A stretch of 64,000 nt of DNA from Sphingobium xanthum (lineage in GTDB: Bacteria; Pseudomonadota; Alphaproteobacteria; Sphingomonadales; Sphingomonadaceae), in contig NZ_JAHKKS010000010.1 of NCBI RefSeq assembly GCF_019737615.1, forward strand, positions 103,512 through 167,511, in the 5' to 3' direction. This document shows positions 16,669 to 23,673 of this stretch, piece by piece. A program made the position numbers and the translations under genes. The notes below the pieces were generated by a model that had not been told where the DNA came from, made no database searches, and saw only the letters and a list, made by a program, of their open reading frames with translations. Numbering within the stretch: the first letter of the stretch is position 1; each line of letters begins with the position of its first letter.

Positions 16669-17052
16669 ATGTTCCGCAGCGTCGTCCTTGGATCGAACGA
16701 CCTCGATCGTTCCAAGACCTTCTACGATGCCGTCATGGGCGTGCTCGGCTGTCCCCCGGCCGAGCCGAACTTTCGCGGCGCGCTGATTTACCGGCACAAG
16801 GGTGCCGGGCTGATGATCACGCGCCCGCTCGACGGCAATGCGGCGACGGCGGCGAACGGCAATACGGTCGCGATCACGCTCGATAGCCCCGATCAGGTGC
16901 TCGCCTGGCATCAGGCCGGCTCGGTGTCGGGCGGCACCGCGATCGAAGATCCGCCGGGCGAGAGAAGCTACCCGACGGGCCAGGTCTTCTCGGCTTATCT
17001 GCGCGATCCGGACGGCCACAAGCTGTGCGGTATCTGCCCCCTCGAACGCTGA
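16669..17052 (+). CDS. VOC-family protein, tandem copy 1
   Basis: A 127-residue vicinal-oxygen-chelate (glyoxalase-fold) protein starting MFRSVVLGSNDLDRSKTFYD, with C-terminal YLRDPDGHKLCG. The position of the late Glu used as a metal ligand in glyoxalase I is taken by Lys-Leu-Cys, so metal binding may differ. The gene starts 5 bases after the frmA stop and is followed 31 bases later by a paralogue. Being inside a glutathione-dependent formaldehyde operon suggests glutathione-adduct chemistry (glyoxalase or isomerase), which is inference. Confidence 0.85.
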   Translation: MFRSVVLGSNDLDRSKTFYDAVMGVLGCPPAEPNFRGALIYRHKGAGLMITRPLDGNAATAANGNTVAITLDSPDQVLAWHQAGSVSGGTAIEDPPGERSYPTGQVFSAYLRDPDGHKLCGICPLER

Positions 17053-17083
17053 TTTTTCCTCAACCACCAAAACGGAGAGAGTT

Positions 17084-17467
17084 ATGTATACGCACATCAT
17101 GGTTGGCTCGAAGAACCTCGCGGAGAGCCAGAAGTTTTATGACGCCACCTTCGCCGCACTCGGTGGCGCAGCCGGCCACAATATCGGCGACCGCGCTTTC
17201 TATCAGCACAATGGCGGCACCTTCGGCGTCATCACGCCGATCAATGGCGAAGCAGCCACGCATGCCAATGGCGGCACGATCGGCTTTGCCGCAGCGGACA
17301 AGGATCAGGTCGATGCATGGCACGCAGCCGGCCTCGCCAATGGTGGTACCTGCGCCGGTGAGCCGGGCAAGCGCCCGCAGGCTCCGGGCAATGCCTATGG
17401 CGCCTATCTGCGCGACCCGACCGGCAACAAGATCTGCGCATTCTGCCAGCTGCCCGAAGGCGCGTAA
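17084..17467 (+). CDS. VOC-family protein, tandem copy 2
   Basis: A 127-residue paralogue of its neighbours: MYTHIMVGSKNLAESQKFYD at the N-terminus, FGVITPINGEAATHANGGTI in the middle and YLRDPTGNKICAFC at the end. A strong GGAGAGAG ribosome site precedes ATG 17084. It shares the Pro-Ile-Asn-Gly-Glu-Ala segment closely with copy 3 and less with copy 1, consistent with two rounds of duplication. Confidence 0.85.
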   Translation: MYTHIMVGSKNLAESQKFYDATFAALGGAAGHNIGDRAFYQHNGGTFGVITPINGEAATHANGGTIGFAAADKDQVDAWHAAGLANGGTCAGEPGKRPQAPGNAYGAYLRDPTGNKICAFCQLPEGA

Positions 17468-17497
17468 CTGACACAGCCGATCGCAGAGGAGAGCGCC

Positions 17498-17884
17498 ATG
17501 TACAGTCATCAGATGGTCGGATCGAACGATATCGCACGATCGAAAATCTTCTATGATGCGCTCTTCGCCGCGCTCGGCGGCACGCCCGGCGTGATCGATG
17601 CCAAGGGGCGGATCGTCTATGCACATAATGGCGGCCGCTTCCTCGTGACGCGGCCAATCAACGGCGAGGCCGCGACCCATTCCAATGGCGGGACCATCGG
17701 CTTCATCATGGAAAGCCCGGAGCAGGCTGACGCCTGGCATGCGGCGGGCGTCGCCAATGGCGGCACCACGTGCGAAGACCCGCCCGGCATCCGCCAGGCG
17801 ACGGAAGGCCGCACCCTCTATCTCGCCTATCTGCGCGATCCGGACGGCAACAAGCTCTGCGGCCTGCACCGCATCGAATCCTGA
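17498..17884 (+). CDS. VOC-family protein, tandem copy 3
   Basis: A 128-residue third paralogue (MYSHQMVGSNDIARSKIFYD; FLVTRPINGEAATHSNGGTI; YLRDPDGNKLCGLH). AGAGGAGAG precedes the ATG. It ends 11 bases before fghA, so it is co-transcribed with the formaldehyde genes. Three consecutive VOC copies between frmA and fghA are unusual compared with the common frmA-frmB pairing; one copy may form functional dimers with another. Confidence 0.85.
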   Translation: MYSHQMVGSNDIARSKIFYDALFAALGGTPGVIDAKGRIVYAHNGGRFLVTRPINGEAATHSNGGTIGFIMESPEQADAWHAAGVANGGTTCEDPPGIRQATEGRTLYLAYLRDPDGNKLCGLHRIES

Positions 17885-17895
17885 AGGGCCGCAGC

Positions 17896-18738
17896 ATGAT
17901 ACTTGCAACACTCTCGACCAACAAGGCATTCGGCGGCGTCCAGGGCGTCTATCGGCATGAATCGCGCGAAACGGGCACGGTGATGACCTTTGCCGTCTAT
18001 GTGCCCGATCATGCGCCGGGCGAGCGGCTGCCGGTGCTCTGGTATCTCTCGGGTCTCACCTGCACGCATGCCAACGTCATGGAGAAAGGCGAGTATCGCG
18101 CGGCCTGCGCGGCCTCGCGGATCATCTTCGTGGCGCCGGATACCAGTCCGCGCGGCGAGGGCGTGCCGGATGATGCCGAGGGCAGATATGATTTCGGCCT
18201 CGGCGCCGGCTTCTATGTCGATGCGACGCAGGCGCCCTTCGCGCAGCATTACCGCATGCGTAGCTATATAGAGCGAGAACTGCCGACGCTCGTTGCGGCG
18301 GAGTTCCCGGTCGATATGCGCCGGCAGGGCATTACCGGCCACAGCATGGGCGGCCATGGCGCGCTGACCATCGGCCTGCGCAATGCAGACCGGTTCCGGT
18401 CGGTCTCGGCCTTCTCGCCGATCGTCGCGCCGAGTCAGGTCCCCTGGGGCCATAAGGCGCTCGGCGGCTATCTGGGCGACGACAAGGCGGCCTGGGCCGA
18501 GCATGACGCGGTCTCGCTCATCGAACAGGGCGCGCGCGTTCCCGATCTGCTGGTCGATCAGGGCGATGCCGACCAGTTTCTGGAAGAGCAGCTCAAGACA
18601 CATCTGCTGGAGGAAGCGTGCCTGCGCGCCGGCCAGAAGGCCACGATCCGCATGCAGCCGGGCTATGATCACAGCTATTATTTCATCTCGACCTTCATGG
18701 CCGAGCATGTCCGCTGGCACGCGGAACGGCTGAAGTAG
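17896..18738 (+). CDS. fghA: S-formylglutathione hydrolase
   Basis: A 280-residue esterase-D-family hydrolase that converts S-formylglutathione to formate and glutathione. The nucleophile motif GHSMGGHGAL, the segment WYLSGLTCTHANVMEKG, VDQGDADQFLEEQL and the late GYDHSYYFISTF (catalytic His) are all canonical. ATG 17896 was chosen because the family begins at this point; the open frame extends upstream into the VOC gene. It completes the frmA-VOC-VOC-VOC-fghA operon and is followed by a hairpin terminator. Confidence 0.95.
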   Translation: MILATLSTNKAFGGVQGVYRHESRETGTVMTFAVYVPDHAPGERLPVLWYLSGLTCTHANVMEKGEYRAACAASRIIFVAPDTSPRGEGVPDDAEGRYDFGLGAGFYVDATQAPFAQHYRMRSYIERELPTLVAAEFPVDMRRQGITGHSMGGHGALTIGLRNADRFRSVSAFSPIVAPSQVPWGHKALGGYLGDDKAAWAEHDAVSLIEQGARVPDLLVDQGDADQFLEEQLKTHLLEEACLRAGQKATIRMQPGYDHSYYFISTFMAEHVRWHAERLK

Positions 18739-18747
18739 GGAATGAAA

Positions 18748-18772
18748 AGCCCCTCCTCTAAAGAGAGGGGCT
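18748..18772. terminator. Bidirectional hairpin terminator
   Basis: AGCCCCTC (18748-18755) pairs with GAGGGGCT (18765-18772) between the convergent stops of fghA and the LysR gene. On the minus strand the stem is followed by TTTTCATT, a fair terminator tail. Confidence 0.65.
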
Positions 18773-18775
18773 GAG

Positions 18776-19702
18776 TTAGAGTGCCGGGAAGTAGCGCTCT
18801 TCCGGATCGCCCGCGCGCTCCGCGGCGAATTCCGCCTTGATCCAGTCGCGGAACAGCTTGATCTTCGGCCGGTTGCGGTTGGCGTGCGGATAGACCACCC
18901 AATAGTCCATGATCTCGCTCACCTGTGACGGGACGGGCTCGACAAGCAGCCCGGCCTCGATCTCGCGTCGCCAGAAAAAGGGAATGAGCGTGGCGAGGCC
19001 CTGGCCGGCCATGGCGGCGCGGCCTTCCAGCACCTGGGAATCGAGGGCGAGAGCGGCGGTCTGACGCTCATCTTCGAAGGCGACACCCATCGTCGTGAAC
19101 CAGTGGTCCCACCAGATGTCGTGCGGTGTGAGGCGGGGCACGGACAGGAGATCGGCGGCGCTCTCGATCGGGCCATGGCGCGCAAGGAAATCCGGGCTGC
19201 ACATCGGGGCGATGCGGTTGCGCGTCAGCAGCTCCGCGTCGAGACCCGGCCAGCTGCCCTGGCCGCCCCGGATGGCAAGATCGATCGACTCGCGCGTGAA
19301 GTCGGTGATCTCATTCGAAGTCTGGATGCGCACCGCCAGATCCGGTTGCAGCATCTGAAACTGCCCGATCCGCGGCGCCAGCCAGAGATGGGCAAAGCTG
19401 AGGGTGCAACTGATCGTCAACACAGAAGCGCTCTCGGAACCAAGGCTCGCGAAGCCTGCCCGCATCTGATCGAACGCGCCGATGATCGCTGGCGCCAGCG
19501 CGTGGCCCTGCGCGGTCAGCTCGACCCGGCGCCCGGCCCGGTGGAACAGCGATATGCCGAGCCGCTCCTCCAGCGATCTGATCTGATAACTCACCGCTGC
19601 CTGCGTCATGCCGAGCGCCTGTGCCGCCTCGGTGAAGTTCATAAGCCGCGCCGCCGCCTCGAAGGCGCGGACGGAGGCGAGCGGGGGCAGTGTGTCGGCC
19701 AT
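18776..19702 (-). CDS. LysR-family regulator (GcvA-like)
   Basis: A 308-residue LysR protein starting with LPPLASVRAFEAAARLMNFT, then EAAQALGMTQAAVSYQIRSLE; the LPPLxxLRxFEAAAR opening is typical of the GcvA/AmpR branch. The effector domain contains CTLSFAHLWLAPRIGQF and a DIWWDHWF segment. It is convergent with the formaldehyde operon and divergent from a 53-codon gene, and a palindrome CTTATCATAAG (19705-19715) sits directly upstream of its ATG, so it may regulate itself and the small gene. Confidence 0.88.
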   Translation of the reverse strand: MADTLPPLASVRAFEAAARLMNFTEAAQALGMTQAAVSYQIRSLEERLGISLFHRAGRRVELTAQGHALAPAIIGAFDQMRAGFASLGSESASVLTISCTLSFAHLWLAPRIGQFQMLQPDLAVRIQTSNEITDFTRESIDLAIRGGQGSWPGLDAELLTRNRIAPMCSPDFLARHGPIESAADLLSVPRLTPHDIWWDHWFTTMGVAFEDERQTAALALDSQVLEGRAAMAGQGLATLIPFFWRREIEAGLLVEPVPSQVSEIMDYWVVYPHANRNRPKIKLFRDWIKAEFAAERAGDPEERYFPAL

Positions 19703-19704
19703 GT

Positions 19705-19715
19705 CTTATCATAAG
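19705..19715. promoter_or_regulatory. Short palindrome in the divergent lysR/small-gene region
   Basis: CTTATCATAAG is a perfect 5+5 palindrome around C, two bases upstream of the LysR start codon. It could be part of a LysR site; the evidence is position and symmetry only. Confidence 0.35.
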
Positions 19716-19813
19716 GCTAATTTATGTATCTCGTCGAGACTTTGTTGGTCATGTGCAGGTTTTGGAGGTAGATGATCTGTCGTCCCGGTGATTTTAGACA
19801 AGGAGGATTTACC

Positions 19814-19975
19814 ATGACGACTGTGCTTCTACTGACGTTCGGCCGGCAGATCGGCAAGATGCTGCAGCGCTTGTTCAAGGATGTCCGCCTGAATGTCGGC
19901 GACCCCATCGAGGTGCTGCACGACATCAACTGGCGGGCGCCGTGGCAGGGAGAGGAGCGCTGCACCGGATGCTGA
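19814..19975 (+). CDS. 53-residue protein of unknown function
   Basis: A very small gene with an excellent ribosome site (AAGGAGG, eight bases before ATG) and its own intrinsic terminator 18 bases after the stop, which argues that it is real. The product starts MTTVLLLTFGRQIGKMLQRL, has a hydrophobic N-terminal patch too short for a certain membrane span, and ends in Cys-Thr-Gly-Cys. No family recognised. It is divergent from the LysR gene, which may control it. A CxxC tail suggests metal or redox binding, but this is speculation. Confidence 0.7.
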   Translation: MTTVLLLTFGRQIGKMLQRLFKDVRLNVGDPIEVLHDINWRAPWQGEERCTGC

Positions 19976-19992
19976 GCTCCCGAAAGGCTTGA

Positions 19993-20018
19993 CCCCTCCG
20001 TGAGAACGGAGGGGTTTT
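19993..20018 (+). terminator. Intrinsic terminator of the 53-codon gene
   Basis: CCCCTCCGT (19993-20001), loop GAGA, ACGGAGGGG (20006-20014), then TTTTCGTCTTT. A textbook factor-independent terminator. Confidence 0.88.
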
Positions 20019-20172
20019 CGTCTTTCCGCCCTCCCCGAAATTTCCTCACCGTTGACGCAGCAGGCAAGCTGACAAGGCGGTGGACAAGGTCAACCGGTGC
20101 GTTAAGTTCGCTTGCGGAGGCCGTCCACTGCAGCCCGGCGGGCGCGGCGAAACGGGAGAGGGAGAGCTTTTC

Positions 20173-20658
20173 TTGGACGAGATGCTGCAACCGCTGATCG
20201 ATTGGCTTCATGCCCAGCCGTTTCAGCAGACCTTTGCCGGAACCTTCTGGATCGTCCCGACCGCTCAGACCATCCACATCCTCTGCGTCGCGATCGTCAT
20301 GACCGGTGCGCTGGTCATCGCGCTGCGCGGCATGGGTCTGGTCGGCAAGGAATGGAGCCTTGCGCGCTGGCAGGCCCGCTTTCACGGGGCCACCGTGGCG
20401 GCGCTTTGGGTGCTGCTGGCGACGGGCATCGTCATGACCATTGCCGAGCCGGAGCGCGAGCTGCTCAACATCATCTTCCGCGCCAAGATGCTGGCGGTCA
20501 TCGTGACGCTCATCGTCGCGCATTTCTTGAGCCGGTCGCTGCGTGCGGCAACGTCGGACCGGCCGATCGGCGCGGGCGTCCGCCTCGTCGCGGTGCTGGT
20601 ATTGCTGTCATGGATGGGGATCGCAGCGGCCGGCCGCTGGATCGCCTACGCAGGCTGA
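20173..20658 (+). CDS. DUF6644-type membrane protein (first of pair)
   Basis: About 161 residues with four hydrophobic spans (around TIHILCVAIVMTGALVIAL, ATVAALWVLLATGIVMTI, AKMLAVIVTLIVAHFL and LVAVLVLLSWMGIAAAG). The opening LIDWLHAQPFQQTFAGTFW, followed by the His of TAQTIHIL, is the hallmark of DUF6644 proteins, found in pairs in many alphaproteobacteria. The start is either TTG 20173 (GGAGAG seven bases upstream) or ATG 20182. It is 13 bases ahead of its paralogue. Function unknown; the conserved membrane His and Arg resemble DUF2214/cytochrome-like proteins. Confidence 0.78.
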   Translation: MDEMLQPLIDWLHAQPFQQTFAGTFWIVPTAQTIHILCVAIVMTGALVIALRGMGLVGKEWSLARWQARFHGATVAALWVLLATGIVMTIAEPERELLNIIFRAKMLAVIVTLIVAHFLSRSLRAATSDRPIGAGVRLVAVLVLLSWMGIAAAGRWIAYAG

Positions 20659-20671
20659 GGGAGACAGAACC

Positions 20672-21166
20672 ATGATCGACTCCCTGCTGGAGACCATCAG
20701 CAACAGCCCCATGGCCATCTATATGGCCGAGGATCCCTTCGCCTTTCCGACGGTCGAGACGTTTCACGTCATCAGCCTGGTGATCGTCTTCGGCTCGATC
20801 CTGCTCGTCGATCTGCGCCTCATGGGCCTCGCCTCGCGCGATTACTCGATCAGCGGCCTGTCGCGCACGATCCTGCCGATCACCTGGGTCGCGTTCCTCG
20901 TCGCGGCGATTACCGGCGGACTTTTGTTCGCGTCCAATGCCTATGGCTATTTCGGCAACACCGCCTTCCGCATCAAGCTCTTGCTGCTCGTGCTGGCGGG
21001 GCTGAACATGCTGGTGTTCCATTTTGTCACGCAGCGGCGCGGAAATCTGGATGGGCCGGGCCTCGTTCCGGGCGGTGCGAGGCTGGCCGGGCTGCTCTCG
21101 GCAATGCTTTGGATCGGAATCATTGCCTGCGGGCGCTGGATAGGCTTTACAATGTCGCCATTCTGA
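20672..21166 (+). CDS. DUF6644-type membrane protein (second of pair)
   Basis: 164 residues, four predicted spans, with FPTVETFHVISLVIVFGSIL and VDLRLMGLASRDYSISGLSR, again the DUF6644 pattern of an in-membrane His followed by LRLMGL. The AGGGAGA ribosome site and 13-base gap after the first gene show an operon. The MarR-type regulator starts 14 bases downstream. A two-subunit membrane complex is plausible from the pairing; its substrate is unknown. Confidence 0.82.
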   Translation: MIDSLLETISNSPMAIYMAEDPFAFPTVETFHVISLVIVFGSILLVDLRLMGLASRDYSISGLSRTILPITWVAFLVAAITGGLLFASNAYGYFGNTAFRIKLLLLVLAGLNMLVFHFVTQRRGNLDGPGLVPGGARLAGLLSAMLWIGIIACGRWIGFTMSPF

Positions 21167-21180
21167 AATGGTATGACGAA

Positions 21181-22173
21181 ATGCAGACGGAGCTTATCGA
21201 CGAGACAACCAAGCCGCAGGCGCGCGAGCCGATGCATCAACGGCTTGTCGGCGCACGCCTGTTTCACCTGCTGCGCCTCATTCGCGAGAGCGGCCTGCCG
21301 ATCTACGAGCGCGAGCTTGGCTACAAGGAAATTCATCGCCAGCTGATCATCATGATCGGCGTCTCGGGCGGCCTTAGCTCGCACGAGATCGTGACGCTCA
21401 CCGGCCACGAAAAGGCGCAAGTGAGCCGCGCGATCAAGCCGCTCGAGGAAGAAGGGCTGATCGGGCGCGAGCGGCTGCGTGCCAAGCTGACCCTGTTGCC
21501 TGCCGGGCGCCGTATCTTCGACCGGATGACCGCGATCATGCGCGGGCGGGATGCGACGCTGACGGCCGGAATTTCGTCCGCCGATCTCAAGCGCTTCGCT
21601 GCCATGACCGAGCAGCTGACAGCGAAGGCCGCGCAGCTATATGCCGATGAACGGCGACTCAGCACCGAGGCCGGGGTGATCGCCTGCGCATCATCAGGTC
21701 CGCCGAACTGGCCGGGCACCTCGAAGCCGCCCAGCACCATGATAACGCCGAAGATCATCAGCCTCGTCGCCTATCTCAAGCGCAGCGCCATGCTGGCCTA
21801 TCAGCGCACGCACGGCCTCTCGCATTTCCAGTGGCAAGTGCTCTCGATGATCGGCGAGGCGCCACCCGTGCCGTTGGCGCGCCTCATCCTCACCATGAGC
21901 CGCGACAAGAGCCAGGTCGGCCGCACGGTCGGCGCGCTGGAGCAGGCGGGCCTGATCACCCGCTCGCGCCCGACGCGCCGCCGCGACATCCTGCTGGAGC
22001 CGACGGCAAAAGGGGCAGCCGCGTTCGAATCGATGTACGATCTCGCTCTGCGTCGCGAGGAAGCGCTCTTTTCCGACTTCGACGCCGACGATCGCGCCTT
22101 CTACACAACCTTGATCGGCACGCTGACGGACAATGCGCGCGACATGCTGGAGAAGGCCGAGGCTACGGCCTGA
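21181..22173 (+). CDS. Tandem double-MarR transcriptional regulator
   Basis: About 330 residues carrying two MarR winged-helix units. Unit 1 (about residues 30-150) has GYKEIHRQLIIMIGVSGGLS, then TGHEKAQVSRAIKPLEEEGL; unit 2 (about 185-320) has GLSHFQWQVLSMIGEAPPV, then MSRDKSQVGRTVGALEQAGL. MarR proteins normally are ~150-residue dimers; a fused pair would bind as a single-chain pseudodimer. ATG 21181 was chosen because it follows the upstream stop; the open frame extends into the membrane gene. It ends the DUF6644 operon and is convergent with a DUF6152 gene. Ligand unknown. Confidence 0.85.
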   Translation: MQTELIDETTKPQAREPMHQRLVGARLFHLLRLIRESGLPIYERELGYKEIHRQLIIMIGVSGGLSSHEIVTLTGHEKAQVSRAIKPLEEEGLIGRERLRAKLTLLPAGRRIFDRMTAIMRGRDATLTAGISSADLKRFAAMTEQLTAKAAQLYADERRLSTEAGVIACASSGPPNWPGTSKPPSTMITPKIISLVAYLKRSAMLAYQRTHGLSHFQWQVLSMIGEAPPVPLARLILTMSRDKSQVGRTVGALEQAGLITRSRPTRRRDILLEPTAKGAAAFESMYDLALRREEALFSDFDADDRAFYTTLIGTLTDNARDMLEKAEATA

Positions 22174-22217
22174 TATCCGGCGTTCGGGGGACGATGTCGC
22201 GGGTTTCTCCCGCGCGA

Positions 22218-22643
22218 TCACCGATCCGGGCGGACGGTCGGGCTTTCGAGCTGTTTCTTCACCGATCCGTCGGCGAGCTTGATCGTCACGTTGAACCCGC
22301 CCTTGCGGCCGTCCTTCAGCGAATAATAAGTGAGGTCGATCTTGTCGCCGGGCTTCAGCGTTCGCTTGCTCCAGCCGTTGCGGCCGAGATGGTTGGGACT
22401 CATGCCTTCGAAGGCCCAGTGCTCGGCCTGGCCGTTGGCGCCCTTCACCTCGACGTAGAGGAAGGTGTGCGGATTGGTCCAGTCCCAGCGCTCGACGGTG
22501 GCGCCCTTCATCTCGACGGCCTTGCCCCAGTTGAACATCGCTGTGGAATGATGCGCGGGCGCGGGAATCGCGACGAGCGCGAGGCCGGTCGCTGCCATCA
22601 GGGCCTTGCCCACGCGGCGGCTATGAACGGGCGTGTCGAGCAT
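22218..22643 (-). CDS. DUF6152-type secreted protein
   Basis: 141 residues with an N-terminal signal peptide (KALMAATGLALVAIPAPAHH; cleavage after Ala-Pro-Ala likely) and then HHSTAMFNWGKAVEMKGATV and WDWTNPHTFLYVEV, the hallmark of DUF6152 (HHS, then NPH). The domain is a small periplasmic beta-sandwich; conserved His residues suggest metal binding. GAGGAT six bases before the ATG. It is divergent from another secreted-protein gene. Function unknown. Confidence 0.85.
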   Translation of the reverse strand: MLDTPVHSRRVGKALMAATGLALVAIPAPAHHSTAMFNWGKAVEMKGATVERWDWTNPHTFLYVEVKGANGQAEHWAFEGMSPNHLGRNGWSKRTLKPGDKIDLTYYSLKDGRKGGFNVTIKLADGSVKKQLESPTVRPDR

Positions 22644-22721
22644 CGGCGATCCTCATTCCAGACTTATGTGCCGATTCAACCCGGCTACTATGATGCCTCC
22701 ATGCCACGAGCCGGGCATTAT

Positions 22722-22739
22722 TGACAAGATCAACTGTCA
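22722..22739. promoter_or_regulatory. Inverted repeat between divergent secreted-protein genes
   Basis: TGACA (22722-22726) and TGTCA (22735-22739) are perfect inverted half-sites, inside TTGACAAGATCAACTGTCAT, which also contains TTGA-N5-TCAA. Its size and symmetry suit a MarR-type site, so the adjacent tandem MarR protein is the first candidate to bind here. Confidence 0.4.
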
Positions 22740-22800
22740 TGCGAGACCGGCTTGAAATCACGCCCCTGCGCGCAGGCACTCACGCCTCCCGACATAGCGC

Positions 22801-22829
22801 TTGACTCGATGTTGAGTGAATCCACTATG
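22801..22829 (+). promoter_or_regulatory. Candidate promoter of the secreted-protein gene
   Basis: TTGACT at 22801-22806 with CACTAT (16-base spacer) or ACTATG (17-base spacer) as -10, about 50-60 bases before the ATG at 22879. Confidence 0.4.
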
Positions 22830-22878
22830 AGACGTCGGAGCAAATATTCGGCAGAGATGACCGGGAGGGGATGAGCGC

Positions 22879-23673
22879 ATGAAACGGGCCTGTTTTGTCA
22901 CTTTGCTGGCTGCGGGTGCGGTGTCCGCGCTCATCGCGCCGGCGCTTGCGCAGGATCCGCCGGAGACCAAGCCGGCGACCGAAGCCGACTATGCGGCGAT
23001 CGCCAAGCTGCCCGACTGGACCGGCGTGTGGCAGCCCGACTGGGGCGGTCTCTTCGGCCGCTCGCCCCTGCCGGCGCCGGTGTTCACGCCCGCCGCCCAG
23101 AAGGTGAAAGACCAGTTCGAGGCCCGCAAAACGCATGGCGAGAACCTCCAGACCGAGGCCGCCAATTGCCGGCCCTCGGGCATGCCGAATATCATGCGCC
23201 AGCCCTATCCGATCGAGTTCATCTACTCTCCCGGCCGCGTGACCTTGCTGCACGAGACCTACAGCCAGGCCCGCCGCATCTACACCGATGGCCGTCCGCT
23301 GCCCGAAGATCCCGATCCGGCGTTCAACGGCTGGTCCGTCGGCCATTGGGAAGGGGATACGCTCGTCGTCGAGACGATCGGTCTCAACGTGCAGAATGTG
23401 TTGCTTGAAGGCATCCATGCGACGGATCAGACGCGCATCAGGGAGCGCATGCGTATCACCGCGCCGGACGTGCTGACGGTCGAAACGGAAATCACCGACC
23501 CGACCATCTTCGTCGGCAGCTATCAGCTGAAGACGAATTATATGCGCCGCCGCGACTGGCAGATCCGCGAATATGTCTGCGAGGAAAACAACAAGGACGG
23601 TGCGGACGAGCAAGGGCGCCCGACGATGGACATCACCAAGCCGACCGACCCCTTCGGGCCGGCGACCAACTGA
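22879..23673 (+). CDS. Secreted/periplasmic protein of unknown function
   Basis: 264 residues with a clear signal peptide (FVTLLAAGAVSALIAPALAQ, cleavage after ALA). The mature part has LPDWTGVWQPDWGG, NCRPSGMPNIMRQPYPIEF, GWSVGHWEGDTLVVETIGL, then RIRERMRI, a lipocalin-like beta-rich pattern seen in many uncharacterised sphingomonad secreted proteins. The pair of Cys residues (NCRPSG and YVCEEN) could form a disulfide. Its stop abuts the stop of the convergent MFS gene with no gap. The surrounding DUF6644/MarR/DUF6152 genes probably share its function, which is unknown. Confidence 0.8.
   Translation: MKRACFVTLLAAGAVSALIAPALAQDPPETKPATEADYAAIAKLPDWTGVWQPDWGGLFGRSPLPAPVFTPAAQKVKDQFEARKTHGENLQTEAANCRPSGMPNIMRQPYPIEFIYSPGRVTLLHETYSQARRIYTDGRPLPEDPDPAFNGWSVGHWEGDTLVVETIGLNVQNVLLEGIHATDQTRIRERMRITAPDVLTVETEITDPTIFVGSYQLKTNYMRRRDWQIREYVCEENNKDGADEQGRPTMDITKPTDPFGPATN

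Noticed and set aside
19705..19715. TATCAT here as another N16-TATCAT promoter
   Set aside because: No -35-like hexamer at the right spacing on either strand; it is better viewed as part of a small palindrome.
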